From: Clostridium sp. OS1-26
Lineage (GTDB): Bacteria > Bacillota > Clostridia > Clostridiales > Clostridiaceae
Length of the DNA stretch: 64,000 nt
Assembly (NCBI RefSeq): GCF_030915445.1
Contig: NZ_CP133264.1
Location: 434,001 to 498,000, forward strand
Reading direction: 5' to 3'
This document shows, one piece after another, positions 16,839-26,543 of this stretch; within the stretch, counting starts at the first letter, position 1; each line of letters begins with the position of its first letter. The translations under genes and the position numbers were made by a program. The notes below the pieces were generated by a model, which was not told where the DNA came from, did no database searches, and saw nothing but the letters and a program-made list of their open reading frames with translations.

Positions 16839-19170
16839 ATTTTCCTCCAGTCTTAGCCTTCCAAATTACTTCAGACGTGATAGGCAGTTTATCAAATTCA
16901 TAATCAGCTGCATGTGATATAGCATTTGCAAATGCAGCTGGAATTGCTATAATGCCATGTTCAGCAAATCCGCGTGCTCCAAAGGGTGCATCAATTTGAG
17001 GCGTTTCAATAAAATCAACTATATATTCTGGATTTTCACCAAACCTCATAGGCTTATAAGTTCGCAGTGTAGTGGTTTTCAGTCTAGCATCCTCATCATA
17101 TTCAAAAGCCTCTCTGGTAGCTATCCCAAACCCCATATTTACTCCTCCCATTATCAATCCCCTAGAGGTTTTGGGATTGATTACTTTTCCTGCATCTAGA
17201 ACAGTAATTGCTTTTAAAAGTCTATACGTGAACTTAGCAGGATCGTATTCAATTTCGACTGCTTGAGCTCCTACCGTCCATGCCGGTCCAGGTTTACCTT
17301 TTCCTGTTTTTTCGTCCATGTCAGTAATATGGCTCATTATAAAGGTTCCGCGGCCAATTATTTGACCGTCAACTGCAAGACCATTTGAATGTTTATATCC
17401 TCGAGCTAAATCCTTGAATGAAACATATATTTCTGGGTCTTGCTTTAAATACACTTTTTCTTCTGCAACCTCTAAATCTTCTGGTGGAGAATTCATAACA
17501 GTAGCAGCTAGGCTTTTCAGCTGCCTTATAAGATCATCAGCAGCTCTAAGAACTGACCTGCCTGCCATGAATGTTGTCATACTTGCAACAGTTTTCCAAT
17601 GTTCTGGTGAGACTTGAGTATCCACTCCCATAAACACATGAACTCTACTTACATCCATCTTCAGTTTTTCAGCAAGTATTTGAGCTAAAGTAGTCTTTGT
17701 GGCGGGTCCAATTTCAACTGCGCCGTTATTAAGATTTATGCTTCCATCTGTATTAAAAGTGAGAAAGGTTCCAGAAACAGCATCAGTAGGTGAATCAGAT
17801 GTTTTCCAAAAACATCCTATTCCTTTTACCTTTATCACACCATCTTCTGTTTTTATTACCTGACCTTCATCCCATTTAGCTAATTCTTTTAATTTTGTCA
17901 AACATTCTTCCAGTTTGCCTATATTACTTAAAGTTGTTTTGACTTGCGTAGGTGTGTACTGCCCAGGCTTTATAGCATTTTTAACCCTTAATTCTAAGAC
18001 ATCAATTCCAAGCTTTGCTGCTAACTTATCCATCATTCTCTCTATGCAGAAAGTATATTCTGTATGACCAAATCCACGATAGGAAGTAACATAAGTATGA
18101 TTAGTATAAACACTTATTGAATCACACCATATATTTTCAATATTATATGGCCCTGAACAATCTATCGCTATGGCCTTAGCCATACGTGGACCAGTATCTG
18201 CATAGGCCCCATTGTCAACCATATATTTAGCTTCTAGAACTTTAATAATTCCATCCTTTGTTGCTCCTATTTTTAAATTTGCCTCAACTCCAATTCTAGA
18301 TGGCGAAGTTTTAATATCCTCTTCTCTTGAGTTGGCTATCCTAACCGGTCTACCATTAGCAGCCTTCGAGGCAAGGTATGCAATAATCTCCAAATTAACA
18401 GCTGCCTTGCCGCCAAATCCCCCACCTACAAATGGTACTTTAACAATTATATTTCCTTCTGGTATATTATAAATCTTACTTAGACGCTTCTTAACAGAAT
18501 AGGGAGCTTGTGAAGAAGTATAAATTATTATCCTTCCATCAGGCATAATTTGTGCTCTCACATTTCGAGTTTCCATTGCAATATGATCTGACTGTGGAAG
18601 TGAAAAGCTTCCCCCTACTATGACTTCGCTTTCTGACCAGCCCTTTACCACATCGCCTTTTCTTATTTGAATTCTGTCTGAAATGTTAGTATTTAGCTCA
18701 GGATACACATCCTCCACTGCATGTTTGTACTGACCCAGATTTTCATGTATAAGAGTGGCACCTGGCTTTAAGGCGTCACTTATTGAGTTAACAACAGGTA
18801 AAGGCTCATATTCTACATTTATTAGCTTTAAAGCCTTCATTGCTTCCTGCTCACTATTAGCAACAACTACTGCGACAGGTTCACCATTATAACGTACTTT
18901 ATCTCTTGCTATCGGAGGTCTATCCTCTATTACTGATCCAGATAGCACAGGAAAATAATCCCCTGTTATTACTGCCTGAACACCTGGTGATTTCTCAGCT
19001 TCAGATATGTCAATGGATTTAATCTTTGCATGTGCAAAGGGGCTTGTGAGCATTTTGGCGTGTAAAATACCAGGAAGAATTATATCATCAGTATATTTTG
19101 CTGCTCCAGTAACTTTATCAAAGGCCTCTTTTCTTGGTATGCTTACACCAATTCCATTTATATTACTCAA
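16825..19170 (-). CDS. Molybdenum hydroxylase, molybdopterin-binding catalytic subunit
   Basis: A 781-residue catalytic subunit, full length for this family. It starts with a TTG (MSNINGIGVSIPRKEAFDK) preceded by AAGGAGG. Visible features: GAAKYTDDI at the N-terminus, VPFVGGGFGGKAA for the cofactor-binding region, SYRGFGHTE in the substrate region, and FGARGFAEHGI near the C-terminus, which contains the catalytic Glu. It hydroxylates a heterocycle such as xanthine, hypoxanthine or nicotinate. Which one cannot be decided; no cofactor-maturation gene (XdhC-like) lies in the window. Confidence 0.92.
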   Translation of the reverse strand: MSNINGIGVSIPRKEAFDKVTGAAKYTDDIILPGILHAKMLTSPFAHAKIKSIDISEAEKSPGVQAVITGDYFPVLSGSVIEDRPPIARDKVRYNGEPVAVVVANSEQEAMKALKLINVEYEPLPVVNSISDALKPGATLIHENLGQYKHAVEDVYPELNTNISDRIQIRKGDVVKGWSESEVIVGGSFSLPQSDHIAMETRNVRAQIMPDGRIIIYTSSQAPYSVKKRLSKIYNIPEGNIIVKVPFVGGGFGGKAAVNLEIIAYLASKAANGRPVRIANSREEDIKTSPSRIGVEANLKIGATKDGIIKVLEAKYMVDNGAYADTGPRMAKAIAIDCSGPYNIENIWCDSISVYTNHTYVTSYRGFGHTEYTFCIERMMDKLAAKLGIDVLELRVKNAIKPGQYTPTQVKTTLSNIGKLEECLTKLKELAKWDEGQVIKTEDGVIKVKGIGCFWKTSDSPTDAVSGTFLTFNTDGSINLNNGAVEIGPATKTTLAQILAEKLKMDVSRVHVFMGVDTQVSPEHWKTVASMTTFMAGRSVLRAADDLIRQLKSLAATVMNSPPEDLEVAEEKVYLKQDPEIYVSFKDLARGYKHSNGLAVDGQIIGRGTFIMSHITDMDEKTGKGKPGPAWTVGAQAVEIEYDPAKFTYRLLKAITVLDAGKVINPKTSRGLIMGGVNMGFGIATREAFEYDEDARLKTTTLRTYKPMRFGENPEYIVDFIETPQIDAPFGARGFAEHGIIAIPAAFANAISHAADYEFDKLPITSEVIWKAKTGGKYDTL

Positions 19171-19190
19171 GTATCTTACCTCCTTCTAGA

Positions 19191-19448
19191 AAGATATATC
19201 TTAGCAAGTTAATCTACGTATCTAAGAGATAAGCTTATTTTTTCCTAATTTTTTGCACTTTATTCAATGATTACTAAAATTTATATATAACTATCTATGT
19301 AATGAAACAAATATATTTTGATATACTTCTTCTCTTGATTGTTCTGTATTACATATGAAAATTTAGAAAAGCTCTAAATAATATGAATTTTGAAGAGAAT
19401 ATTAAGATTTTATGATTTTAGACATATAGATGACAAAAAAGTAAAAAA
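19191..19448. promoter_or_regulatory. Intergenic leader of the molybdenum hydroxylase operon
   Basis: No coding frame. A possible minus-strand promoter is TTGTTT (19305-19310), 17 bases, TATATA (19282-19287), giving a leader of about 100 bases. No riboswitch fold recognised. Confidence 0.35.
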
Positions 19449-19466
19449 CCCACTCTCAAGTGGGCA
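19449..19466 (-). terminator. RNase P RNA terminator
   Basis: CCCACTTGAGAGTGGG hairpin on the minus strand followed by six T, directly behind rnpB. Confidence 0.85.
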
Positions 19467-19472
19467 TATATA

Positions 19473-19823
19473 ACCTGCGACCAAACCTATAAGCCGAGTT
19501 CTGTATTAGACAATCATCTATCTAGGCCCATTGTTACCAATAGGCTCAAGCGATACTACCCGGAAGCGGAGCGGACCACCCCTTTAATGCTTCTCTATTC
19601 GATCTTGCTCCAGATGGGGTTTACATAGCCGCAAAGTCGCCAATGCGCTGGTGAGCTCTTACCTCGCCTTTCCACCCTTACCGAAACAAAGTTCCGGCGG
19701 TATATCTCTGTTGCACTTTCCTTCAGGTCACCCTGACTGGGTATTACCCAGCACCCTGTCCTATGGAGCTCGGACTTTCCTCTCCTGTGTTATCACAGCA
19801 GCGATTGTCTGGCTTACTCGCAG
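19473..19823 (-). ncRNA. rnpB: RNase P RNA (catalytic RNA for tRNA 5' maturation)
   Basis: Minus-strand RNA of about 350 bases. The conserved core is plain: near the 5' end GAGGAAAGTCCGAGCTCC, then GTGCAACAGAGA, later GGTAAGGGTGGAAAGG and, at the 3' end, ACAGAACTCGGCTTATAGG. The 5' and 3' ends pair (CTGCGA.../...TCGCAGG) to form P1. A promoter lies directly upstream. Ends are set by the P1 pairing and may be off by a few bases. Confidence 0.96.
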
Positions 19824-19828
19824 ATATT

Positions 19829-19857
19829 ATAATATCATATACTATCACAAAATGCAA
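19829..19857 (-). promoter_or_regulatory. rnpB promoter
   Basis: Minus strand TTGCAT, 17-base spacer, TATTAT, with the RNA start 6-7 bases further on. It lies just past the stop codon side of the zinc-ribbon gene. Confidence 0.6.
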
Positions 19858-19875
19858 ATAGTATTTTACTGTAAA

Positions 19876-20592
19876 TTATAACTTATCGTTGTAGTATAGT
19901 ATTCTTCCACAATGATCACAATAAACTATCTTTTTACTTTGTTTTATATCATCTAGAACAATAGAAGATAAATACATCCTACAGCCAGAACATACATTAT
20001 TTTGTACTTCAGCAGCCCCTGTCCCTTTTGTCTTTTTTATATTATTAAAATCGAGTAATAGCTTAGGCGGAATTAATTTTTCTAGATTATGAATATTGAT
20101 TTCCACCTTTTTTATATCTTCCTTAGCTTTATTGATCTTCTTATCTGTATCTTCCTTACAGCTATAGAAGCTATTTTTTAGTTCTCTAAGTTTTATTTTT
20201 GAGTTCTCCTTATCTTTTAGAATCTTTTCTTGACTCTTCATCAACCCTGCTTTCTGATCTTCTAAGTCTTTTATTATACTTTTCCTATATTCCATAGAGT
20301 TTTGTATTGCTTCTAATACGTGATAATTGCTTACACCGTTATTGTACAATTTATAGTCTTCTTTGTTTTGTTCTTCCTTAACACTAGTGAGTTCTATATT
20401 CAGTTCGTTAATCCTGTTGTTTAAATCACTCAGTTCTTTTTCCTTTTTTTTAAAATTTACCTTTTCATTTTCAAATTCTTCTTTAAGCTTTTTCAATACG
20501 TTGATATATGAATCATCTTTTAATACTTTAATGCCTTCTTTTAAAATCTTCTGATTTTCTTGGATTTCTAAAAGTAAATCTAATGAATTCAT
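19876..20592 (-). CDS. Coiled-coil protein with C4 zinc ribbon
   Basis: 238 residues. Residues 15-175 are almost wholly charged and helical (EKEL, NKEDYKL, KKVEINIHNLEKL), predicted to form a long antiparallel coiled coil; the C-terminal 45 residues hold CSGC ... CDHCGR, a four-cysteine zinc ribbon. This is the CT398/DUF164 architecture found next to nif3 and trmK homologues in many bacteria. Role unknown, possibly nucleic-acid or protein binding. Confidence 0.82.
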   Translation of the reverse strand: MNSLDLLLEIQENQKILKEGIKVLKDDSYINVLKKLKEEFENEKVNFKKKEKELSDLNNRINELNIELTSVKEEQNKEDYKLYNNGVSNYHVLEAIQNSMEYRKSIIKDLEDQKAGLMKSQEKILKDKENSKIKLRELKNSFYSCKEDTDKKINKAKEDIKKVEINIHNLEKLIPPKLLLDFNNIKKTKGTGAAEVQNNVCSGCRMYLSSIVLDDIKQSKKIVYCDHCGRILYYNDKL

Positions 20593-20682
20593 TGTTTACT
20601 CCTCCTCATAATCTTTAGCATTAATACTTGCATATAGAATTTATAATAATAAAAAATAGAAATAGGTATATGAAACCCATTT

Positions 20683-21498
20683 CTATTTATATTTATACGG
20701 ACTTCTATTAAATTCAGATATATATACAAAATTACTAAATCCCATAAATTCCAACTTATCCTTTAACCATTTAGTAAAAACCTGCATAGCAGGCCATTCA
20801 GTTCCAAAATGCCCAGCATCGATAACAGCAATGTCTTCCTCATTTAAATCGCTAACATAATGATAAGTTGTATCTCCTGTAATTATACAATCTGCACCTA
20901 ATCTTTTAGCAGCGTTAAAATAGTCTTGACCACTGCCATTTATAACAGCAACCTTCTTAATTTTCATTTCATCTTTTCCACTATATCTAAGCATAGAAAT
21001 ATTTAAATCTTTCTTGATTTTATCACATAGTTCTAATACTGTTATAGGCTCATCTAAAACAGCAATTCTTCCTATTCCTGTACTATAATCATCAACTTTT
21101 CTTTTATCAGAAAGACTTATAGTCTCATATTTTTCAAAACCCAACAACTGCATAACAATATCATTTATTCCACCTTTGATAGAGTCTAAATTAGTATGAC
21201 TTGAATAAACATTAAGGCCACTTCTTATAATTTCAATTATTTTCTTTCCTAATAATGTGTCTGTAGTTATGTTCAAAGGCTTTCTAAATAATAGTGGATG
21301 ATGAGTCAATATAAGGTTGCATTTTTTTTCTTTTGCTTCCTCAATTACATCCAATGTACAATCTAAAGCTACAAGTATTGATGTTACCTCAGCACTTCTT
21401 TCACCAATCATAAGTCCAACATTATCATAGCTTTCTTTAAATTTTGATGGGGCATGTTCTTCCATTATTTTATCAATATCTTTAACTTTTAAAGACAT
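20683..21498 (-). CDS. Nif3-like dinuclear metal-centre protein (YqfO family)
   Basis: 271 residues, the short form without the inserted PII-like domain of B. subtilis YqfO. Metal ligands sit in LTHHPLLF, SSHTNLDS and DAGHFGTEW. It overlaps trmK by 10 bases and is thus coupled to it, as in many Firmicutes. Described family members bind two metal ions; the GTP cyclohydrolase label sometimes given is not supported by the sequence. Confidence 0.92.
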   Translation of the reverse strand: MSLKVKDIDKIMEEHAPSKFKESYDNVGLMIGERSAEVTSILVALDCTLDVIEEAKEKKCNLILTHHPLLFRKPLNITTDTLLGKKIIEIIRSGLNVYSSHTNLDSIKGGINDIVMQLLGFEKYETISLSDKRKVDDYSTGIGRIAVLDEPITVLELCDKIKKDLNISMLRYSGKDEMKIKKVAVINGSGQDYFNAAKRLGADCIITGDTTYHYVSDLNEEDIAVIDAGHFGTEWPAMQVFTKWLKDKLEFMGFSNFVYISEFNRSPYKYK

Positions 21499-22178
21499 TC
21501 TAACAGCTCCTCAAGTTTTGTTATTTTATTTTTTACTTCGACCTTTCTTTTATTGGATGACTCCGACTCTTCTACTATATTATTTAATATTTTTATATAG
21601 CGATCAATTTTTATCTTGATATATTGCTTTGCAAGTGGATGTTTTTTTTCTATTAATCTCTTCCCTACTTCATAGTAAATGCTATCTGTATTTTCAATTT
21701 TATTATCATAAGTTACTTTAATGATTTCATAAAGTCTATTATCATCTATACATAACTCTTCATCAATTATTTTATATCCTTTTTTATAAATATATTCCCT
21801 CAGCACTTCAGGATTTTGAACAGGCTGAAGCACTGCAAATTCTGCCTTTTTAAACTTATCTAAGCCTTCCTCCATAATATCCCTTATTAAGTTTCCACCC
21901 ATTCCAGCAATAACTATTCCTTGTACCTCTCCTGGCTGAATTGTAGTAAGTCCTCCCCCTAATCTGCACTGTATTCTATCCTGCATATTTTCAAGTTTAA
22001 TATTAAATCTTGCTTTTTCTACAGGACCTTTATTTATATCTGATGCTATAGCTTTTTTGCATACCTTATTCTTTACTAAATATATAGGTATATATCCATG
22101 GTCAGTTCCTATATCAGCTACAGCTTCACATTCATCAACCATTCCAGCAATAGTCTTAAGTCTTAAACTAATTTCCAT
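21489..22178 (-). CDS. trmK: tRNA (adenine(22)-N(1))-methyltransferase
   Basis: 229 residues of the TrmK family, which methylates N1 of A22 in tRNA. The S-adenosylmethionine motif reads VADIGTDHGYIP, followed by GGGLTTI, IAGMGGNLI and QPVQNPEVLREYI, then a helical C-terminal domain (residues 160-229). It lies downstream of rpoD and upstream of nif3, the arrangement of B. subtilis sigA-yqfN-yqfO, with a membrane protein gene in between. Confidence 0.94.
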   Translation of the reverse strand: MEISLRLKTIAGMVDECEAVADIGTDHGYIPIYLVKNKVCKKAIASDINKGPVEKARFNIKLENMQDRIQCRLGGGLTTIQPGEVQGIVIAGMGGNLIRDIMEEGLDKFKKAEFAVLQPVQNPEVLREYIYKKGYKIIDEELCIDDNRLYEIIKVTYDNKIENTDSIYYEVGKRLIEKKHPLAKQYIKIKIDRYIKILNNIVEESESSNKRKVEVKNKITKLEELLECL

Positions 22179-22198
22179 TGAATTCTACTCCATTCTAA

Positions 22199-23086
22199 TT
22201 ATCTAAAAGTTAATAATATTCTTACCTGCATAATAAAAAACATCATAGACAAAATTAATGGTATATAAATAAACTTATATGCAGATTTTCTATCGTATTT
22301 TGCACAAAAGTAGGCAGCATAATACATACAGAATAAAATAGCCATATTAAGTATTCCATAAAACATATGTTTAAACGCAAACTGCTTTGCCGTTCCAAAC
22401 TTAATAGCTACAAATTCAGGATTAAAATTTAAAGGCATCATGCTTGGGAGCTTATTATAGAGATACAATATTATAGGTGTTACTGTTATTATAGTTACAA
22501 TTATAGCTACTATAACAAAAGGAACAAAAAATTTTTTATCCTTATAAAGGTTAACATTCTTATTTATTTTATAATCCCAAATTAATTGATTAATGCATTT
22601 TTCGTTTAATTTTTCTTCGAATTTATCAAAGTTTTCCGGAGATAATCCATAATTTATATCCTCTGTTCTTAAGTAAATTATATTTTTTGTAGAGGTTACA
22701 AACATATAAGTGCTTCCTATTTTATCTATTATGGACCTTCCTATAGCAAACTTGCTATTGCCATATCCAGATAGTTTTACACCTCTTATATATCCCTGAG
22801 CTTTTTGATATCCTTGTATTTCACTAAAAGGTATAACTATGTTTTTTAGCCCTAAAGCACTATTAATATATATGTTTTGATTATCTATAGAATATGTTAA
22901 AGAACAGCTGATGATCATATAATAAAATTGGTATATATTAAAAACAATCATAGTCATTTTAATCAGTGTTGAAATTTCATAATAGCTTACCATATATAAG
23001 ATTATAGCTAAAAGAATATCATATGCTGCAGTTATTCCTAGTATAGAATATACACCGGACCCTTTAACTGATTTATAAGTTTTCAC
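22199..23086 (-). CDS. Membrane protein with PH-like and DUF1648-like parts
   Basis: 295 residues. Two N-terminal hydrophobic helices (residues 12-55), a beta-rich segment of about 100 residues (SIDNQNIYINSALGLKN..., FSEIQGYQKAQGYIRG) resembling the bacterial PH fold, and three further helices. Between helices, KLPSMMPLNFNPE resembles the LPxxxPxHFN motif of DUF1648/SdpI-type proteins. No precise function. It sits between rpoD and trmK, with 20 bases to trmK. Confidence 0.6.
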   Translation of the reverse strand: MKTYKSVKGSGVYSILGITAAYDILLAIILYMVSYYEISTLIKMTMIVFNIYQFYYMIISCSLTYSIDNQNIYINSALGLKNIVIPFSEIQGYQKAQGYIRGVKLSGYGNSKFAIGRSIIDKIGSTYMFVTSTKNIIYLRTEDINYGLSPENFDKFEEKLNEKCINQLIWDYKINKNVNLYKDKKFFVPFVIVAIIVTIITVTPIILYLYNKLPSMMPLNFNPEFVAIKFGTAKQFAFKHMFYGILNMAILFCMYYAAYFCAKYDRKSAYKFIYIPLILSMMFFIMQVRILLTFR

Positions 23087-23133
23087 ATCATCACCTTCCT
23101 TTATACATTATAACATAACTGCCATTTAATATT

Positions 23134-23168
23134 AAGGCATCTTCAAAAATAACTAATTAGCATAATAG
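23134..23168. repeat. MITE-like element, half copy (copy 2)
   Basis: AAGGCATCTTCAAAAATAACTAATTAGCATA matches the first half of the 3219-3275 element; the second terminal repeat is absent, its place taken by the rpoD terminator. Confidence 0.55.
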
Positions 23169-23174
23169 TGCATA

Positions 23175-23200
23175 TAAAAAAAGCACCATAATCTGGTGCC
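23175..23200 (-). terminator. rpoD terminator
   Basis: GGCACCAGATTATGGTGC hairpin followed by T7 on the minus strand, directly after the rpoD stop codon. Confidence 0.85.
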
Positions 23201-23201
23201 T

Positions 23202-24266
23202 TTAGTCTAAATAATCCTTTAATTTTTTGCTTCTACTTGGATGTCTAAGCTTCCTTAAAGCTTTGGCTTCTATCTGTCTTATTCTTTCTCTTGTAACATT
23301 AAACTCTTTACCTACTTCTTCAAGAGTTCTAGCTCTTCCATCATCTAATCCAAATCTTAATCTTAGTACTTTCTCTTCTCTTGGTGTTAGTGTATCCAAA
23401 ACGTTTATAAGTTGCTCTTTGAGCATAGTGAAGGCTGCTGCTTCTGCTGGTGCTGGTGCTTCATCATCTGGGATAAAGTCTCCTAAATGACTATCTTCTT
23501 CTTCTCCTATTGGTGTCTCTAAAGATACAGGCTCTTGAGCTATTTTCATTATTTCTCTTACTTTATCTACTGGCATTTCCATAATTTTCGCTACTTCTTC
23601 AGGTTGTGGCTCTCTTCCAAGTTCTTGTAAAAGCTGTCTTGATACTCTTATTAATTTATTAATAGTTTCAACCATATGAACAGGTATTCTTATAGTTCTT
23701 GCCTGATCTGCTATTGCTCTAGTAATTGCCTGTCTAATCCACCATGTAGCATAAGTACTGAACTTGAAGCCTTTTCTATAATCAAACTTCTCAACAGCTT
23801 TTATAAGGCCTAGGTTTCCTTCCTGAATAAGATCAAGGAAGAGCATCCCCCTACCTACATATCTTTTAGCTATGCTTACAACAAGTCTTAGGTTTGCTTC
23901 AGCTAGTTTCTTTTTAGCAGCTTGATCTCCAGCTTCTATTCTATTTGCTAGCTCAATTTCTTCCTCTGAAGAAAGCAGAGGTACTTTACCTATTTCCTTT
24001 AAATACATTCTAACAGGATCATCAATTGCGATACCTTCAGGAATTGATAAGTCTAGATCTTTTTCATCTACTTCTACACCCTGCATATCTCCTATAACTT
24101 CAATTCCCATTGATTCAAGTACTTCATATATCTTTTCTATTTGTTCAGGACTTAAATCAATTTCATCTAATTCATCCATTATTTCTTTATAAGTTAAAGT
24201 GCTAGTTTTTTTACCTTTTTCTATTAGTTTTTTAACTATCTGCATCTTTGCACTTTTATCTTTCAT
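23202..24266 (-). CDS. rpoD: RNA polymerase primary sigma factor RpoD/SigA
   Basis: 354 residues from the ATG preceded by GAAGGAGG (7-base spacer); a seven-codon longer frame starts inside that site and was rejected. Region 1.2 ([16 protein letters not shown]), region 2 ([23 protein letters not shown]..., then [13 protein letters not shown] for -10 recognition), region 3 and region 4.2 ([18 protein letters not shown] for -35 recognition) are all intact. It follows dnaG, whose corrected stop lies 20 bases upstream, forming the classical dnaG-rpoD macromolecular synthesis operon. Confidence 0.97.
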   Translation of the reverse strand: MKDKSAKMQIVKKLIEKGKKTSTLTYKEIMDELDEIDLSPEQIEKIYEVLESMGIEVIGDMQGVEVDEKDLDLSIPEGIAIDDPVRMYLKEIGKVPLLSSEEEIELANRIEAGDQAAKKKLAEANLRLVVSIAKRYVGRGMLFLDLIQEGNLGLIKAVEKFDYRKGFKFSTYATWWIRQAITRAIADQARTIRIPVHMVETINKLIRVSRQLLQELGREPQPEEVAKIMEMPVDKVREIMKIAQEPVSLETPIGEEEDSHLGDFIPDDEAPAPAEAAAFTMLKEQLINVLDTLTPREEKVLRLRFGLDDGRARTLEEVGKEFNVTRERIRQIEAKALRKLRHPSRSKKLKDYLD

Positions 24267-24286
24267 GATTTTGCCTCCTTCAGCCA

Positions 24287-26055
24287 TTACTGTATCCCAC
24301 CAATCTTTTTTTGTATTTCAATCAGTTCGTGTGCTAACTTTAGCGATTCTTCAAGCTTTCCCTCTGATTCATAGCGTTTTATTTTATTAATTAGCTCTTT
24401 TTTTCTTCTTCAAGTTTATATTTTTGGATTCCCTTTATAAAATCTTTTATCATATTTTCATAATCATATTCGTCATATACTAAATTAGTTTCTAAAATAT
24501 TTACCCATTCTTTTGAAGTATCTATATCATCACATCTTGACTCTATGCGTTTTTCTCTTTCATTTTCATCAAATTGCATGTTTTCAACAATATAGTCAAA
24601 TATTTTTCTGTGACTATCCATTATTAATTCATCTTTTTTTATAGTGCTTAATGCATATTCTAAAGCATTATTGTCATTTACCATGAGCTTTAATAGACCT
24701 CTCTCAGCCTTTAGATATGCCGGCTCTAAATATAATTTTTGTCCAAAAATGTTATCTGTATTCATATTTTCAGAATTTTTTACATTTTTTTGAATTTTAT
24801 TATTCATTATGTCATATAAAGCCTGATCTCTAATTTTAGTTTCCTCGGATAATCTTTTTATATAGACCTCTTTTTCTAAAGGATCCAACTCTTCTAACAT
24901 TTCTAAAGTTTTTTCCGCATATTTTACAATATCATCAGAATCACTTAAATTCAGTTCATTTTTAAGTACGTTTATTCTATAGTCAATAAGCGGGAGAGCC
25001 TCCTGTATAAGTTTTAAGAATGCTTCCTTTCCATTATTTCTTATAAATTCATCTGGATCTTTACCCTGTGGAACAATTAAAACTCTCACATCTAATCCCG
25101 CTTTTTTTAATATTTCTAATCCCCTCAATGTGGCCATCTGACCTGCACTATCTGCATCATAGGAAATTATAACTTTATCTGCATATTTTTTCATAAGCTT
25201 AGCTTGGTTCATAGTTAAAGCTGTACCAAGAGAAGCTACAGCATTGGTTATACCATGCTGATGAAGAGATATACAATCCATGTACCCCTCTACTATTATA
25301 AACATCCTTGAATTATTACTTTTAATTGCAAAGTTTAATCCATAAAGGTTTATACCCTTCTTAAATAATGATGTTTCAGGTGAGTTTAGATATTTAGGCT
25401 TAGAATCATCTAAAACCCTTCCACCAAAGCCAATAACCTTACCTTTATAATTAAAGACAGGAAATATAATTCTATTTCTAAACCTATCGTAATAGGAGCC
25501 TTTTTGGCTTTTAATTACAAGTCCTGCAGTTAACATGTCTAATTCAGTATATCTCTTGGCTCTCAAATGTCTTATTAATCCATCCCATCTATCAACTGAA
25601 TATCCTAACCCAAATTTTCTTATTGTAGCTTCAGTTATCCCTCTATTGATTAAATATTTTTTGGCAGTGTCGTCTTTCTGTAGACAACTAAAAAAATATC
25701 TAGCAGATTCTACATTTAGTGTATACAACTTTTCAAAACTATTGTTCTTATTATCATTATCATGATCTAACTCTAAATCTATATTTACTCTATCAGCTAA
25801 CAATTTAACCGCTTCTGGAAAACTTAAATTCTTAGTTTTCATAACAAATGTTATAACATTTCCAGCTTCACCACATCCAAAACATTTGTAAATCTGTTTA
25901 TCTACTGAAACACTAAAAGAGGGTGTTTTTTCGTGATGGAATGGGCATAATCCAGAATAATTTCTTCCTGCCCTTTTTAACTTTACAGTTTCTGATATAA
26001 CATCCACTATATCATTTTCCTCTTTAACCCTTTGAATGACATCTTCCGATATCAA
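24287..26055 (-). CDS. dnaG: DNA primase, with a frameshift near the 3' end
   Basis: TTG start with GGGAG upstream. Zinc domain [11 protein letters not shown] ... CFGCG (residues 38-65), TOPRIM core ([18 protein letters not shown]) and the helicase-binding C-terminal domain. The uninterrupted frame gives 554 residues ending in LEEEKKS at 24391. One base is missing in an A7 run (plus-strand T7, 24398-24404): adding one A continues as [15 protein letters not shown] and reaches a stop at 24287, about 589 residues, the usual clostridial length. The same result follows from a -1 ribosomal shift, because the site reads GAA AAA AAG, i.e. the heptamer A AAA AAG. Missing residues would affect only the DnaB-binding tail. 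I list the full extent. Confidence 0.93.
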
Positions 26056-26085
26056 TAAATACTCCCACCTATCTTAATAATTTAA

Positions 26086-26260
26086 ATGAAACTCCTTCTC
26101 CTTTCGTCGAATGAGTACTCACTGAGTAAGTGACTCACTCCAAATCAGAGATTTGGGTTCGCTACTTAACCGATCATCACAAAATCAGCACTCTGTGTAA
26201 GCGATCATCTCAAAATCATAGATTTTGGATGCCTGCTTAAGATTTTGGATTCCTGCTTAA
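26086..26260. repeat. Modular hairpin repeat array (copy 1)
   Basis: Starts ATGAAACTCCTTCTCC, then GTCGAATGAGTACTCACTGAG and several units of about 31-45 bases, each with an AAATC/GATTT hairpin or a decayed one (CAAATCagaGATTTG, CAAAATCagCACTCTGTGTAA, CAAAATCataGATTTTGG, and so on), ending CCTGCTTAA. Related copies lie at 38031-38102, 40213-40399 and 46420-46543. Unit number varies between copies. Confidence 0.75.
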
Positions 26261-26543
26261 TTGTACTCGGATTAATTATATTCGACACCAATCACGACAT
26301 TCCTCCTAATAATATTAAATTTTTTTCTTCTAATCTACTATATATATTCTTTATATATAATAAATATCCTTCAAAAACAATATTATTAATAAACAAATTT
26401 TGCAATAGTGTCTATATCCATTTAAGTTTATACTAGACAACCTATTATACTATTTCATCATTAGGCTAATCAAATGGATAATATTATATAATTAACTTCT
26501 TTTGGCTTTTGTTATTTTACCCATTTAATACTAGAAATTATTC
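26261..26543. other. Leader of dnaG-rpoD / tail of dgt, no gene seen
   Basis: AT-rich, no coding frame. AGGAGG followed six bases later by GTG occurs on the minus strand near 26290-26310, but the frame (MIGVEYN) closes after seven codons. No clear terminator for dgt. Confidence 0.4.

Noticed and set aside
19651-19881. Plus-strand open frame over the RNase P RNA
   Set aside because: The region is a plain rnpB on the minus strand; the frame is incidental.
26086-26260. Repeat array as a possible CRISPR
   Set aside because: Units are palindromic and degenerate, contain no constant repeat with unrelated spacers, and no cas gene is in the window.
26285-26315. Minus-strand AGGAGG followed by GTG ATT GGT GTC (possible gene start)
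   Set aside because: The frame closes after seven codons (MIGVEYN) and no continuation in another frame looks coding.
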